From NCBI RefSeq assembly GCF_024623455.1, contig NZ_JANIPJ010000006.1, positions 248,001 to 312,000 on the forward strand: DNA of 64,000 nucleotides, written 5' to 3'. Shown piece by piece: positions 39,280-47,892 of the stretch. Below the pieces are notes generated by a model. That model searched no databases and had not been told where the DNA came from. It saw only the letters and a program-made list of their open reading frames with translations. Both the position numbers and the translations under genes were made by a program. Source of the stretch: Paenibacillus soyae. Lineage in GTDB: Bacteria; Bacillota; Bacilli; Paenibacillales; Paenibacillaceae. The number at the start of each line of letters is the position of its first letter. Position 1 is the stretch's first letter.

Positions 39280-42177
39280 CTAATTCTGCAGATTGAATTC
39301 CTTCCGTTTAAGCGCGATTTCGTCATTCATGTACAAAATATAATCCGAAAGGGCTTCGCGTGGATTCTCGCTCTGGTTCACGACGCGCCGGAAGGCATTA
39401 TCCAGATGTCTGCCTGTGAAATACCCGCCCGGCACTTGAGGGATGCCCCTCACCCATTGCCATTGGCGCTCCAGATTATTGAAATCCTTGATCGGCCATG
39501 GCAGCTGCGCAAGCGCTTCGATGTTGGCTGTCGGATAGCGCGCGGCTTCGCCGAGCAGCCCTTCCAGCTCACGTCCGTAAGCGATTTGAGTATCCTTGTC
39601 GGTCCACCACTTCATGAATGACCATGCCGCGTCTTTGTCGTCGGCATTATCCAGCATCATGACCGCGGTCGTATGGCTGGCGACCTCGTGATTGACGGAT
39701 CCGTCCTCGCGCTCGGTGCCGGGTACGATGGTAAAGTCCCATAACCCTTTGATCTCCGGCGCCATAACCGTCAGCATATTGTACGTCGTATAATCGGCGA
39801 TACCGATCGGCATCTCGCCAGTCCTGAACCGATTGGGGAAATCCGCTTGAAGCGGAAACTTGTAATTCGTATAAAATTGCGTCCAGCGCTTGAAAACCTG
39901 CATGGAAATCTCGGAGTCGAGCGCGCTCTTCATGCCATTGTCCTGATAGAACTGGCCGCCGTTCTGGTAGAGCAGCATGGCGAACGCCGCGTTCGGAACG
40001 AGAGTCGCATTGTTCGCAGCCGATTCGATTGGCAAATAAAACTCCATGTTGTGCTTCTGCAGCACCGAAATCATGTTATACACATCCTGCCATGTCTTCG
40101 GAGGCTCCAATTCCAGCTCTTTGAGAATATCCTTGCGGTAGAACAGCATCGGGAAGGTCTGCTGCTCCGGCAGCGCGTATACCCCTCCGTCATAGGCGTA
40201 AGGCGTTATCGCGCTATCGCGGAACCTTGCGGCGACCTCCTCGAAATCCGGGAATGCCGTCAAATCGGCGGCGGCGTTCCTCATCGCATAATTGACGGGG
40301 AGATCCTCGCCGGCCTGCAAGGCAACGTCTGGTCCTTCCCCAGCCAGGACAGCCGGAAGCAGGATGCCGCCCGGAACGAGTCTTAAATGTACCGATATGT
40401 TCGTATCGGGCGTAAACGTGTCGTCGATCAGCGCTTTCAACACTTGCGCCTGGTCCCTTCCCGTCGTTACCCATACCGTGACGGAACGCCCTCCTTCTTC
40501 CGTGCTTCCGATGCTATCGTAATCTTCGGTATAGGAGGCGGCGTAAGCGCCAAGCTCATGCTTGATCTTCTCCAGCATCGTCGCTTTCGCTTTCGGAAGC
40601 TTGCTGTCCGGAGACGCGACGATCAGATAATCGAGCGTAAGCGGCTGTTCGCGCACGGTCAGAATCCACGTGCCAAGACCGCCGACATTCACCTTGAAGG
40701 TATTCAGACGGTTCGCTATCGTTTCCGGTCTCTCCGCCATTTCGTCCAACTGCCTGACCATCGTATGAAGAACGGCGACTTTATCGCTCTTCTCCCCCGT
40801 CGATTGTTCGAGATAGTCCGCCACGGCCTGGATCGTGCCGGATTGGTCCCGGAGAACATCGATCAGATCCGGAATCCGCTTCTCCAATTGATAGTCGCGG
40901 TTAGGGTCCGGCGAGTTTGAGGTAATTAACAATATTTTTCGATAGATTTCATTGAGCTTCAGAACGCTCGACTCGATCGTCTCGATTAGCGGAGCGAGCT
41001 CGCCAAGCGAAACCGCCATGCGAATGGTATGTTTCCCACTCGTCAGATGGAACAGGTAAGGCTCGTCCCCTCCCAGCACATCCGTCTGCCATTCCATATT
41101 GAAGCTGAATCGCGTCCGCTTCATCTCCTGGAATGGATATTGGCCATCGATCATGATACTTCGCGTAGCATAGACGCCCCGCAGCTGATCCTGTTTGCGC
41201 TTCAGCGCAATCTGGTATAACCCATCCTCTTCCACTTCGAACTCCCATTCCACCCACTGTCCCGGCAGCTTCCAGTTAAGGCCCCCAATCGCGTTGACCC
41301 GTATTTTCGAAGCGCTGTAGGGCGTGACCGCAGGGCTTGATCGATCGGAAAGCGGATACAGCGTTGGAGAAGATTTTAAGGTCGCATCCTCAGCCTGAAT
41401 AACAATGAATTGACCCTTGGCGGCTTCAATCCCCTCGGCTTTATATTCGGCTTTCCGTTCCTCATAGGATTTGGTCTCCGGCTCCTGGTACAACTCGATG
41501 TAGTCGATAGCCATCGGTTCCCTCAAAGAAGTCATAGAAATGGTGTGAACCCCTTCGCCGAAATAAAACAAGTAGGGCTCGTCATAATAACCCTCGTTGT
41601 CCTCCAAGGGCGCGACCTGCCAAGCCGGCTTCTCTATCTGCCTCGGGCGCAAATCGTTGCCGCGATTGTCCCGCTCGATTTCGTCTTCGCGATTGCCCCA
41701 ATATCGATCGAACAATAAGATTTCGGCTTCTTTAAAGGGCACTTCCTGATTGATCGCGAACTCCCTCTCGATAGCCGAGCTTTTTCCCTCAATAGGAAAA
41801 TAATGAATTCGAACATGGTATAGACCCGGTTGATCAACCTGGACCTTCCAACTAATCGTGCCCGACTCGGGCGTCAACACAGCTTGACCGTTCAGTCCTT
41901 GAAATTCATCCGCAAGCTCAAATCCGTCCCCTTCGATTGCAGCATATTGCTCGCCTTCGATTCGGATTTCGGCGGCCGGCCGGTCCGCGTTCGAGTAGTT
42001 TTGCATATAGTCGCCATATCCGTCCTTTGCGTCCGAATCCGTTACCGCTGCAAAATCGCTTATGGCTTGAACATCGCCGTTGCCTCTTTGACTCGATGAG
42101 TAGATCGCCCAAATGGACAAACCTAACACAAAAAAAACAAAAATCCATATCACTGATTTCTGTCGTCTAGCGTTCAA
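39280..42177 (-). CDS. Membrane-anchored solute-binding protein with two N-terminal carbohydrate-binding-like modules
   Basis: A 965-residue protein. It has an uncleaved-looking signal anchor (about 8-28, no lipobox). Two beta-sandwich modules of CBM6/35 type follow at about 68-245 and 255-400, each with an IRIEGEQYAAIE or FIVIQAEDATLK opening and a late HTISM/HTIRM strand. A helical stretch comes next (about 400-500), then a family 1 solute-binding domain at about 570-930 (GGVYALPEQQTFPMLFYRKD, FPNRFRTGEMPIGIADYTTY, DDKDAAWSFMKWWTDKDTQI). The start is a TTG 7 bp behind GGGAGGGGA. Ordinary receptors of this family have about 400-550 residues and no glycan-binding module, so this is a fusion that could hold polymer near the transporter. 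It directly precedes the first permease pair. Confidence 0.83.
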   Translation of the reverse strand: MNARRQKSVIWIFVFFVLGLSIWAIYSSSQRGNGDVQAISDFAAVTDSDAKDGYGDYMQNYSNADRPAAEIRIEGEQYAAIEGDGFELADEFQGLNGQAVLTPESGTISWKVQVDQPGLYHVRIHYFPIEGKSSAIEREFAINQEVPFKEAEILLFDRYWGNREDEIERDNRGNDLRPRQIEKPAWQVAPLEDNEGYYDEPYLFYFGEGVHTISMTSLREPMAIDYIELYQEPETKSYEERKAEYKAEGIEAAKGQFIVIQAEDATLKSSPTLYPLSDRSSPAVTPYSASKIRVNAIGGLNWKLPGQWVEWEFEVEEDGLYQIALKRKQDQLRGVYATRSIMIDGQYPFQEMKRTRFSFNMEWQTDVLGGDEPYLFHLTSGKHTIRMAVSLGELAPLIETIESSVLKLNEIYRKILLITSNSPDPNRDYQLEKRIPDLIDVLRDQSGTIQAVADYLEQSTGEKSDKVAVLHTMVRQLDEMAERPETIANRLNTFKVNVGGLGTWILTVREQPLTLDYLIVASPDSKLPKAKATMLEKIKHELGAYAASYTEDYDSIGSTEEGGRSVTVWVTTGRDQAQVLKALIDDTFTPDTNISVHLRLVPGGILLPAVLAGEGPDVALQAGEDLPVNYAMRNAAADLTAFPDFEEVAARFRDSAITPYAYDGGVYALPEQQTFPMLFYRKDILKELELEPPKTWQDVYNMISVLQKHNMEFYLPIESAANNATLVPNAAFAMLLYQNGGQFYQDNGMKSALDSEISMQVFKRWTQFYTNYKFPLQADFPNRFRTGEMPIGIADYTTYNMLTVMAPEIKGLWDFTIVPGTEREDGSVNHEVASHTTAVMMLDNADDKDAAWSFMKWWTDKDTQIAYGRELEGLLGEAARYPTANIEALAQLPWPIKDFNNLERQWQWVRGIPQVPGGYFTGRHLDNAFRRVVNQSENPREALSDYILYMNDEIALKRKEFNLQN

Positions 42178-42208
42178 TTCTGCTCCCCTCCCGCGGCGAG
42201 AGTGAAAT

Positions 42209-42248
42209 TCGAACAGTCCACATATTCAGCTAGATGCGGACTGTTCGA
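42209..42248 (-). other. Intra-operon stem-loop behind the first solute-binding protein gene
   Basis: An 11-bp perfect stem (TCGAACAGTCC / GGACTGTTCGA) with an 18-base loop lies 12 bp past the stop at 42261 and ahead of the next gene's ribosome site. No T tract follows. Such hairpins behind receptor genes commonly stabilise the upstream message and lower expression of permeases downstream. Confidence 0.6.
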
Positions 42249-42260
42249 TCACTTCAATCG

Positions 42261-43655
42261 CTATTTCTTATAGACTTCATCGATTGCCGCCTGGAAAGGC
42301 GTTTTATACGTCTCGATGACCGTGGATACGGATTGGCCTTTCGCAATCTCGTCACCAAACTCATAGTACGGCATGCTAGGGAACGTAGCTAAACTGTCGA
42401 GATAGAATCTGTTCGACGCGACCTTAACATTATTGATATCGACTTCGTTATCAAACATCGACTCGTACCAAGACTGGAGATTATAGTCATAAACGGAGTC
42501 GTATGTCTCTATTTTCTCCCAGATATAAACGAGCTGCTCCGGATTCTCGACTGCCTTCGGAATGACCATTGCCCACGGATTGCTATCAGGCGTATTGTAG
42601 GAAGTTCCACTCGGTCCTTTAGGGAAAGGAATAAAGCCGAAATCGTAATCCTTCATGTCTTTCCTCAAACCTTCCGCCTCATAAGCTCCGCTTAAATACA
42701 ACAACGTGTTGCCTTGACGGAAAAATTGACTTGGCTCCGTCCAATCTCCGCCCTCTGAAGGTCTGACGAGTTTTTCGGTGCTCAGTTTGGATAGGAAATT
42801 CAAAGTTTCGACGGTTCTAGGATCATCCAGGTTCTGCTTATCCCCCTTCACCAAGGCTGTCTCGTTGGAAGCAAGCGCTGAATCCAAAAAGCCGCCGCCA
42901 GCCAGTCCCCATGTATCAAGCTTTCCATCGTTGTTCGTATCTTTATTAGCCTCTTTGATCACTTGCATGAACGTTTCCCAGTTCCAGTTCTCTTCATCCA
43001 CATATTCTTGAAGCGGTTTCAATCCGAGATTGTTCATCAACGTGCGGTTGTAGAAAAATCCGGTTGCTCCACCCGGGTACCCGCCAAAACCATACCCTCT
43101 TCCCTCGTATTGCATAAACTCGTTCGTTACTTTCGGATCGAACACTTTTTCGTTTTTCGTATATTCGTCTACCGGCCACAACAGATCTTGACTGACCAAC
43201 GTTGGAATGGTGTAGGATCTGGCTATCGAGATGATATCGCCTACCGGTTCGCCGGCAAGCAGCGAGGCTGTAACCTTGTTCTGGTACTCGGCGTAATCGA
43301 TGACAACGTATTCAACCTTGAAATTATGTTTTTTCATTAGAGCTTCAAGGTTCTTCTTCCTTTGGATATTGTCGGGATTGTCTTCCGGGATTTCCAAACT
43401 CCAGAAGTTTACGATCTTGATTGTTCTGCCGCCCATATCGAAATCCATCTCCGGCGTTTCATTGGAATCTCCCTCGCCTTCGCCGGTGTCAGCGTTCTCC
43501 CCCGAAGCATTCGTCGCCGCCGGATCGTTTGACGGCCCTTCGGTAGCTGCATTGGTGCTTCCCGGATCGCTTCCTTCATTGCTCCCGCTGCTGCAAGCCG
43601 CCATCGAGAAGATCAGCATCAGACTAACAAGCAGCATTACCAGTTTTTTGTTCAT
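42261..43655 (-). CDS. Extracellular solute-binding lipoprotein (first gene of the large operon)
   Basis: A 464-residue lipoprotein with lipobox SMAAC (about 17-21) and a long Ser/Gly/Glu/Asn-rich linker. The family 1 solute-binding body shows FFYNRTLMNNLGLKPLQEYV near 205-225 and SGAYEAEGLRKDMKDYDFGF near 315-335. The second of two close ATGs (43655) is chosen, 6 bp behind AGGGGG; the first (43661) abuts it. As first gene and with a stabilising hairpin behind it, it is probably the most abundant product of the operon. It may share the first permease pair with the CBM-bearing receptor. Confidence 0.9.
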   Translation of the reverse strand: MNKKLVMLLVSLMLIFSMAACSSGSNEGSDPGSTNAATEGPSNDPAATNASGENADTGEGEGDSNETPEMDFDMGGRTIKIVNFWSLEIPEDNPDNIQRKKNLEALMKKHNFKVEYVVIDYAEYQNKVTASLLAGEPVGDIISIARSYTIPTLVSQDLLWPVDEYTKNEKVFDPKVTNEFMQYEGRGYGFGGYPGGATGFFYNRTLMNNLGLKPLQEYVDEENWNWETFMQVIKEANKDTNNDGKLDTWGLAGGGFLDSALASNETALVKGDKQNLDDPRTVETLNFLSKLSTEKLVRPSEGGDWTEPSQFFRQGNTLLYLSGAYEAEGLRKDMKDYDFGFIPFPKGPSGTSYNTPDSNPWAMVIPKAVENPEQLVYIWEKIETYDSVYDYNLQSWYESMFDNEVDINNVKVASNRFYLDSLATFPSMPYYEFGDEIAKGQSVSTVIETYKTPFQAAIDEVYKK

Positions 43656-43989
43656 GGTCATCCCCCTGAAATTGAATTGTAATCGCTGTCATTTCAAATC
43701 GAACGACTAGACTTCATGCACTGCTATCCTCACAGCGGCGCTCCTCACCTCCCGATCGTTCCAACTCCTAGCTCTTTTAAAATCATATTGGAAAAAATCT
43801 ATACAAACCTTCAATTTACAGACATGGGTTTAGCATGATTTAGTCATGTTCCTGTCTCTGTCTCCTGTTTCAATAACGATTTTTGGCATGCTTTTTAGTA
43901 CGTTTTTGGCTGTATGATCATCTATTTCACGAAGCTAAAATTAACAATGATACCGCATACAACGATTACAGAAAGAGGGGTATTGTTGG
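43656..43989. promoter_or_regulatory. Divergent regulatory region between the large operon and the AraC gene
   Basis: This 334-bp gene-free region drives both directions. Visible in it are three copies of CATG spaced exactly 11 bp apart (43823, 43834, 43845), the first two within the repeat CATGnnTTTAG/T. There are also two TTTTTGG direct repeats 23 bp apart (43880-43886 and 43903-43909), within longer CGATTTTTGGCATG and CGTTTTTGGCTGTATG blocks. A minus-strand ATATGATTTTA box (43778-43788) about 125 bp ahead of the receptor ATG is shared with the permease promoter near 1190. Direct repeats at helical spacing fit binding of the adjacent AraC-type protein. The plus-strand gene has AGAGGGG about 9 bp ahead of its ATG. 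Confidence 0.55.
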
Positions 43990-44889
43990 ATGTCAAACTT
44001 GCGAGGAAGTGCATTGAAATCGAACTCTGTGAATAGCGCTTATTTGAACTGGTTTACCAGAGACAAGGAATTTCCGTTTTTTATTCAGTATGGCGAGCAC
44101 AATGAGGATACGCCCCTTCATAAGCATGATGACTTCACCGAACTCGTGATCGTATTGAACGGGAACGCAACGCATATCGTCGATTCCGAAACCTATTTTA
44201 TTAAGAAGGGGAACGTGTTCATCATCAACGGTCCTATCTCCCATGCTTACCAAAATCCTCATGAATTCAAAATTTGCAATATTATGTTCCGGTCCGACTT
44301 GCTACGAAGCGCAGGTCCCGATTTAAGCACCTCCAACGGCTATCAGGCGCTTTTTGTTTTGGAGCCTTTATATCGCAATATTCATTCCTTTCAAAGCGGC
44401 CTGAGTTTGTCGATTCCGAGCTTGGAGCACGTCTCATCGATCATCGCAGGGATGATCAAGGAATATAACGATAAGCAACAGGGTTATCAGACCATGCTCA
44501 ATTCCAGGTTCATGGAACTCGTCGTCTATTTGTCCAGACAGTATAACAAGCAGGAGAACGGCACGGACAGCAACCTGATGCATCTGGCGAATGCGATCTC
44601 CTACATCGAAGATCACTATCTGGAGCCTCTTACTCTCGAGGAAATCGCGGCAAGATCCAATATTTCGGTTCGGCATCTGAATCGAATTTTTCAATCTTAT
44701 TACCAAACGACTCCTATCTCCTACCTGCAACGACTTCGTTTGGAGCGAGCGCGTATGCTGCTCAGGCAAAGCGGACTTCCCATTACCAAAATTTCATACG
44801 AATGCGGCTTTAACGACAGCAATTATTTCACTCGCAAGTTTTCCAAGACCTATGGACTTTCACCCAAGGCTTTTAGACTAAGTCAATGA
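43990..44889 (+). CDS. AraC-family regulator with N-terminal cupin domain
   Basis: A 299-residue soluble regulator. Residues of about 20-110 form a cupin-like sugar-sensing fold (GEHNEDTPLHKHDDFTELVI with metal/ligand-type His, then FIINGPISHAY). Residues of about 195-299 form the AraC DNA-binding domain (LTLEEIAARSNISVRHLNRI and ITKISYECGFNDSNYFTRKF). It is divergent to the large operon, and the gap between them carries direct repeats suitable for its binding, so it probably controls that operon and itself. It is the only plus-strand gene in the first 50 kb, ends in a clear terminator, and converges on the GH3 gene. Confidence 0.92.
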   Translation: MSNLRGSALKSNSVNSAYLNWFTRDKEFPFFIQYGEHNEDTPLHKHDDFTELVIVLNGNATHIVDSETYFIKKGNVFIINGPISHAYQNPHEFKICNIMFRSDLLRSAGPDLSTSNGYQALFVLEPLYRNIHSFQSGLSLSIPSLEHVSSIIAGMIKEYNDKQQGYQTMLNSRFMELVVYLSRQYNKQENGTDSNLMHLANAISYIEDHYLEPLTLEEIAARSNISVRHLNRIFQSYYQTTPISYLQRLRLERARMLLRQSGLPITKISYECGFNDSNYFTRKFSKTYGLSPKAFRLSQ

Positions 44890-44907
44890 TTTTTTGCAAA
44901 TCAAACA

Positions 44908-44949
44908 CCCCGGCATATGTTGATACAACATATACCGGGGCGTTTTTTT
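44908..44949 (+). terminator. Rho-independent terminator, shared by convergent AraC and GH3 genes
   Basis: A 15-bp stem with one mismatch (CCCCGGCATATGTTG / CAACATATACCGGGG), a 3-base loop and TTTTTTT on the plus strand. It sits 19 bp past the AraC stop and 22 bp past the GH3 stop, so it can serve both. Confidence 0.92.
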
Positions 44950-44970
44950 GGTAAAACCCGGAGTATTCAG

Positions 44971-47892
44971 TTATACTTTGTCGGCCATCATCCGGAACCA
45001 CGCGAGGGAAATCGGCCCATTCAACATGATGTACACGTCCCGCCTGCCGGTGGCCTCTGTCAGCCCGCAAGTGAGGCTCCGCCAGTTCTGATCTCCGCCA
45101 GCCGTAATTTTGCATTTGCCTGCGATTGGACCGTCCGGTCCATCTAACCGAACTTCGACCACGGCATCCACTGAGGCGGCTGCCCGCAGCTCGACCGCGG
45201 AAATCCCTGCGCCGAGCTCCGCATCATGGAAGGCAAGCCAGCCTTTATCGCCGCTCACGGATGCGGCGCTTCCGCCTTCGTTGCATTCGCCGAGACGAAT
45301 GCCTTGATAAGCATCGTAGTTCGCGGCCCGCGTCACTCTCTTAAGATCGCGCGGCGGAATGGTTTCGCCGTCGACTGCAAGGCGGCCCTCAAGCCGCAGA
45401 TCGGCGGAGGAAGCGCCGAGCATGACCGTGTACGTTCCGCTTTCTAAGCAGAACCGGTCGCGCGTTACATCCCAGATGGCCAGCGACTCTAGCTTTAGTT
45501 GGAACGTCACCTGCGCGGACTCGCCCGGAGCCAAAGAGATTCGCTTGAATTCCGCCAGCTGAAGGCGGGGACGCTTGACGCGGGATTTGTCTGCGCGAAC
45601 ATAAAGCTGCACGACCTCTTCGCCCTCACGCTCGCTTATGTTCGTCACGCGGCATGAAACCTGAACGGTCTTGTCTGTCCCGGCTTCGGCGCGGTTCGGC
45701 GACAACTCGAGGTCATCGTAACGGAATACGCTGTACGAGAGGCCGTGTCCGAACGGATACAGCGGTTCGCCTTCGAAATATAGATACGTTCGGCCGCCGC
45801 GGATGATGTCGTAGTCCATGAACGGCGGCAGCTGGTCGACGGACTTGTACCACGTCATGTTCACTCGGCCCGCGGGATTGACATCGCCGAACAGCACGTC
45901 CGCTACGGCGCGGCCGAGCTCCTGCCCTGCATGGGACGTGTAGACGATCGCCTTCGCCTTCTCCTGCAAGGCGTTCAAGGCGAACGGGTAGCTGCCGACG
46001 ACCACGACAATCGTATTCGGGTTCTCCTCTATTACCGCAAGCGCCAGCTTTTCCTGCGATTCCGCCAGCGCGATGTCGGGCCGGTCCATCGTCTCCTTGC
46101 CGTTGATCAGCGGATGATTGCCGACGAACACGATCGCCGCATCGGCTTCGCGGGCCGATGCGACAGCCTCATCCAAGCCGTTCGACACGCATTCGAACTC
46201 GAACGCGTCGGCATGCGTTCCGGCAACCGAACTCCCCACCTCCGCTGCGCCTCCGACGTTAATAGCGTTTGCGGTTTCGGCCGCTTGGCCGTCACCGACG
46301 AGCAGTACGCCCGACTCGTCATCGATCGTTACAGGCGTTCCGTTCCAGGTCGAGGCGGTAACTAGGGGGCTGCCCTGATCCGCATACTGGATCTGGAACA
46401 CTTCCTTCGTAAACCACTCCCATATCCGATGAGCCGACGCTTGCAAAGTTTTGTCGTCCGTTGTGACATAAAGGCTGTTGCGCAGCGCAAATAACGTATG
46501 GCTGCCACAGCCCCAGTCCGTTATCTCGAATACGTCTCCTTCTTCCGGTTTCTCCGCGCGAGCGGCCAAAGGAGCCTTTGCATCGTCGCTGAGCCGGACA
46601 TACCGCCCGCTGCGGGCAGCCTTCATGCGCACGCGATCGGTGCCGGGTGAATACGACGCTTCGGCGCCTGTCCCCTCCGCGGCCAATCTCTCGCGGATTC
46701 CCTGCAACGGGGTAACCGCATAAGGCAATGTGCCGCTGTACCAATCGCGATACACGACATCGGCAAGCGGGCCGATGACGGCGACCTTGCTCAGCTTGTC
46801 AGCCTGCAGCGGCAGCGTCTGCCCTTCGTTCTTGAGCAGCACGACGGCTTTCTGCGCCGCCTCCCTCGCGAGCTCCGCGTGCTTCGGATGGAGGATCGCC
46901 GATTCGTCGATCGCGGCATACGGATTTCGCTCCGGCGGGTCGAACTCGCCGAGCCGGAAGCGAACGCGGAACGTGTTCCGAAGCGCGGCATCCAGATCGT
47001 TCTCCGTCAACAGCCCGTCCTTCAACGCTTCGCGGATCGCTTCCGTCACTGCTGCCGCATCCTCCGTAATACTGTCGATTCCGCCTTCCCGGATCGACCG
47101 GGCCACCGCTTCCTTCATCGTCTCTACGTAACGATGATCCCGCATCGTGCCCGATACGTCGAACGCATCGCTAACGACAAAGCCGTTCATGCCCCATTCG
47201 CGTTTCACGATGTCGATCACGAGCGGACTGAGGTTCGCCGGCACTCCGTTGATCGCATTGTATGCCGACATCATCGACTGGGCGCCGCCTTCCTTGAACG
47301 GGATCTCGAACGCCTTCAAGTAATATTCGCGCAGGTTGCGCGGATCAAGGCTGACGGATGTATCGCCTCTTCCCGCTTCATTGTTATTGCCGATAAAATG
47401 CTTCAGCGTGGCAACGGCCTTCAAATAAAAAGGATGGTCCCCTTGAATGCCTTGCGTGAGCGCGGCGGCTAGTTTGCCGGCCAATACCGGATCCTCGCCA
47501 TACGCCTCTTCCGTCCGGCCCCAACGGGGGTCCCGCTCCAAGTCGACCGTCGGCGCCCACAGGGTCAAGCCGTTAACATTCGGATTCTGCTTGTAGAAAC
47601 CTCGGGCTTCGTCCCCAATCGCGCCGCCGATTCTCTTAAGCAGCTCGCTATCCCATGTGCAAGCGAGACCGATCGGCTGAGGATAACTGGTCGCTTCCCC
47701 GAGCCAAGCCATGCCATGTGCCGCCTCCGTGCCATGCTTGTATGCTTGCACGCCGAGACGCTCTATTGCGATCTGGTACTGCGGCATAAGCCCCACTTTC
47801 TCGTCCAGTGTCAGTTGGGCAATCAAGTCGTTCACGCGGTCCTCGAGAGGCGCATTGAAATCCCGATAAAGGTCGTTCTTTTCGATTGTCAT
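44971..47892 (-). CDS. GH3 beta-glycosidase with internal insert and C-terminal CBM6-like module
   Basis: A 973-residue cytoplasmic enzyme (no signal peptide). The GH3 N-domain covers about 15-320, with PTVDLERDPRWGRTEEAYGE (near 114), KHFIGNNNEAGRGD and the catalytic nucleophile aspartate in GFVVSDAFDVSGTM (near 241). The second domain (from about 345) is interrupted near 430-545 by a beta-trefoil/fascin-like insert (SGRYVRLSDD, NSLYVTTDDKTLQ). It resumes through AIVFVGNHPLINGKETMDRP, followed by an FN3-like domain (about 725-815). A CBM6-like module occupies about 845-973. This layout is seen in GH3 beta-xylosidases and beta-glucosidases; which sugar is cleaved is open. The ATG has AGGAG about 9 bp upstream. 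It is convergent with the AraC gene, so it is a separate unit. Confidence 0.88.
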   Translation of the reverse strand: MTIEKNDLYRDFNAPLEDRVNDLIAQLTLDEKVGLMPQYQIAIERLGVQAYKHGTEAAHGMAWLGEATSYPQPIGLACTWDSELLKRIGGAIGDEARGFYKQNPNVNGLTLWAPTVDLERDPRWGRTEEAYGEDPVLAGKLAAALTQGIQGDHPFYLKAVATLKHFIGNNNEAGRGDTSVSLDPRNLREYYLKAFEIPFKEGGAQSMMSAYNAINGVPANLSPLVIDIVKREWGMNGFVVSDAFDVSGTMRDHRYVETMKEAVARSIREGGIDSITEDAAAVTEAIREALKDGLLTENDLDAALRNTFRVRFRLGEFDPPERNPYAAIDESAILHPKHAELAREAAQKAVVLLKNEGQTLPLQADKLSKVAVIGPLADVVYRDWYSGTLPYAVTPLQGIRERLAAEGTGAEASYSPGTDRVRMKAARSGRYVRLSDDAKAPLAARAEKPEEGDVFEITDWGCGSHTLFALRNSLYVTTDDKTLQASAHRIWEWFTKEVFQIQYADQGSPLVTASTWNGTPVTIDDESGVLLVGDGQAAETANAINVGGAAEVGSSVAGTHADAFEFECVSNGLDEAVASAREADAAIVFVGNHPLINGKETMDRPDIALAESQEKLALAVIEENPNTIVVVVGSYPFALNALQEKAKAIVYTSHAGQELGRAVADVLFGDVNPAGRVNMTWYKSVDQLPPFMDYDIIRGGRTYLYFEGEPLYPFGHGLSYSVFRYDDLELSPNRAEAGTDKTVQVSCRVTNISEREGEEVVQLYVRADKSRVKRPRLQLAEFKRISLAPGESAQVTFQLKLESLAIWDVTRDRFCLESGTYTVMLGASSADLRLEGRLAVDGETIPPRDLKRVTRAANYDAYQGIRLGECNEGGSAASVSGDKGWLAFHDAELGAGISAVELRAAASVDAVVEVRLDGPDGPIAGKCKITAGGDQNWRSLTCGLTEATGRRDVYIMLNGPISLAWFRMMADKV

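Noticed and set aside
24146-43655. ATPase gene for the importers
   Set aside because: No Walker A/ABC signature protein is encoded anywhere in the window. The systems probably share an ATPase encoded elsewhere.
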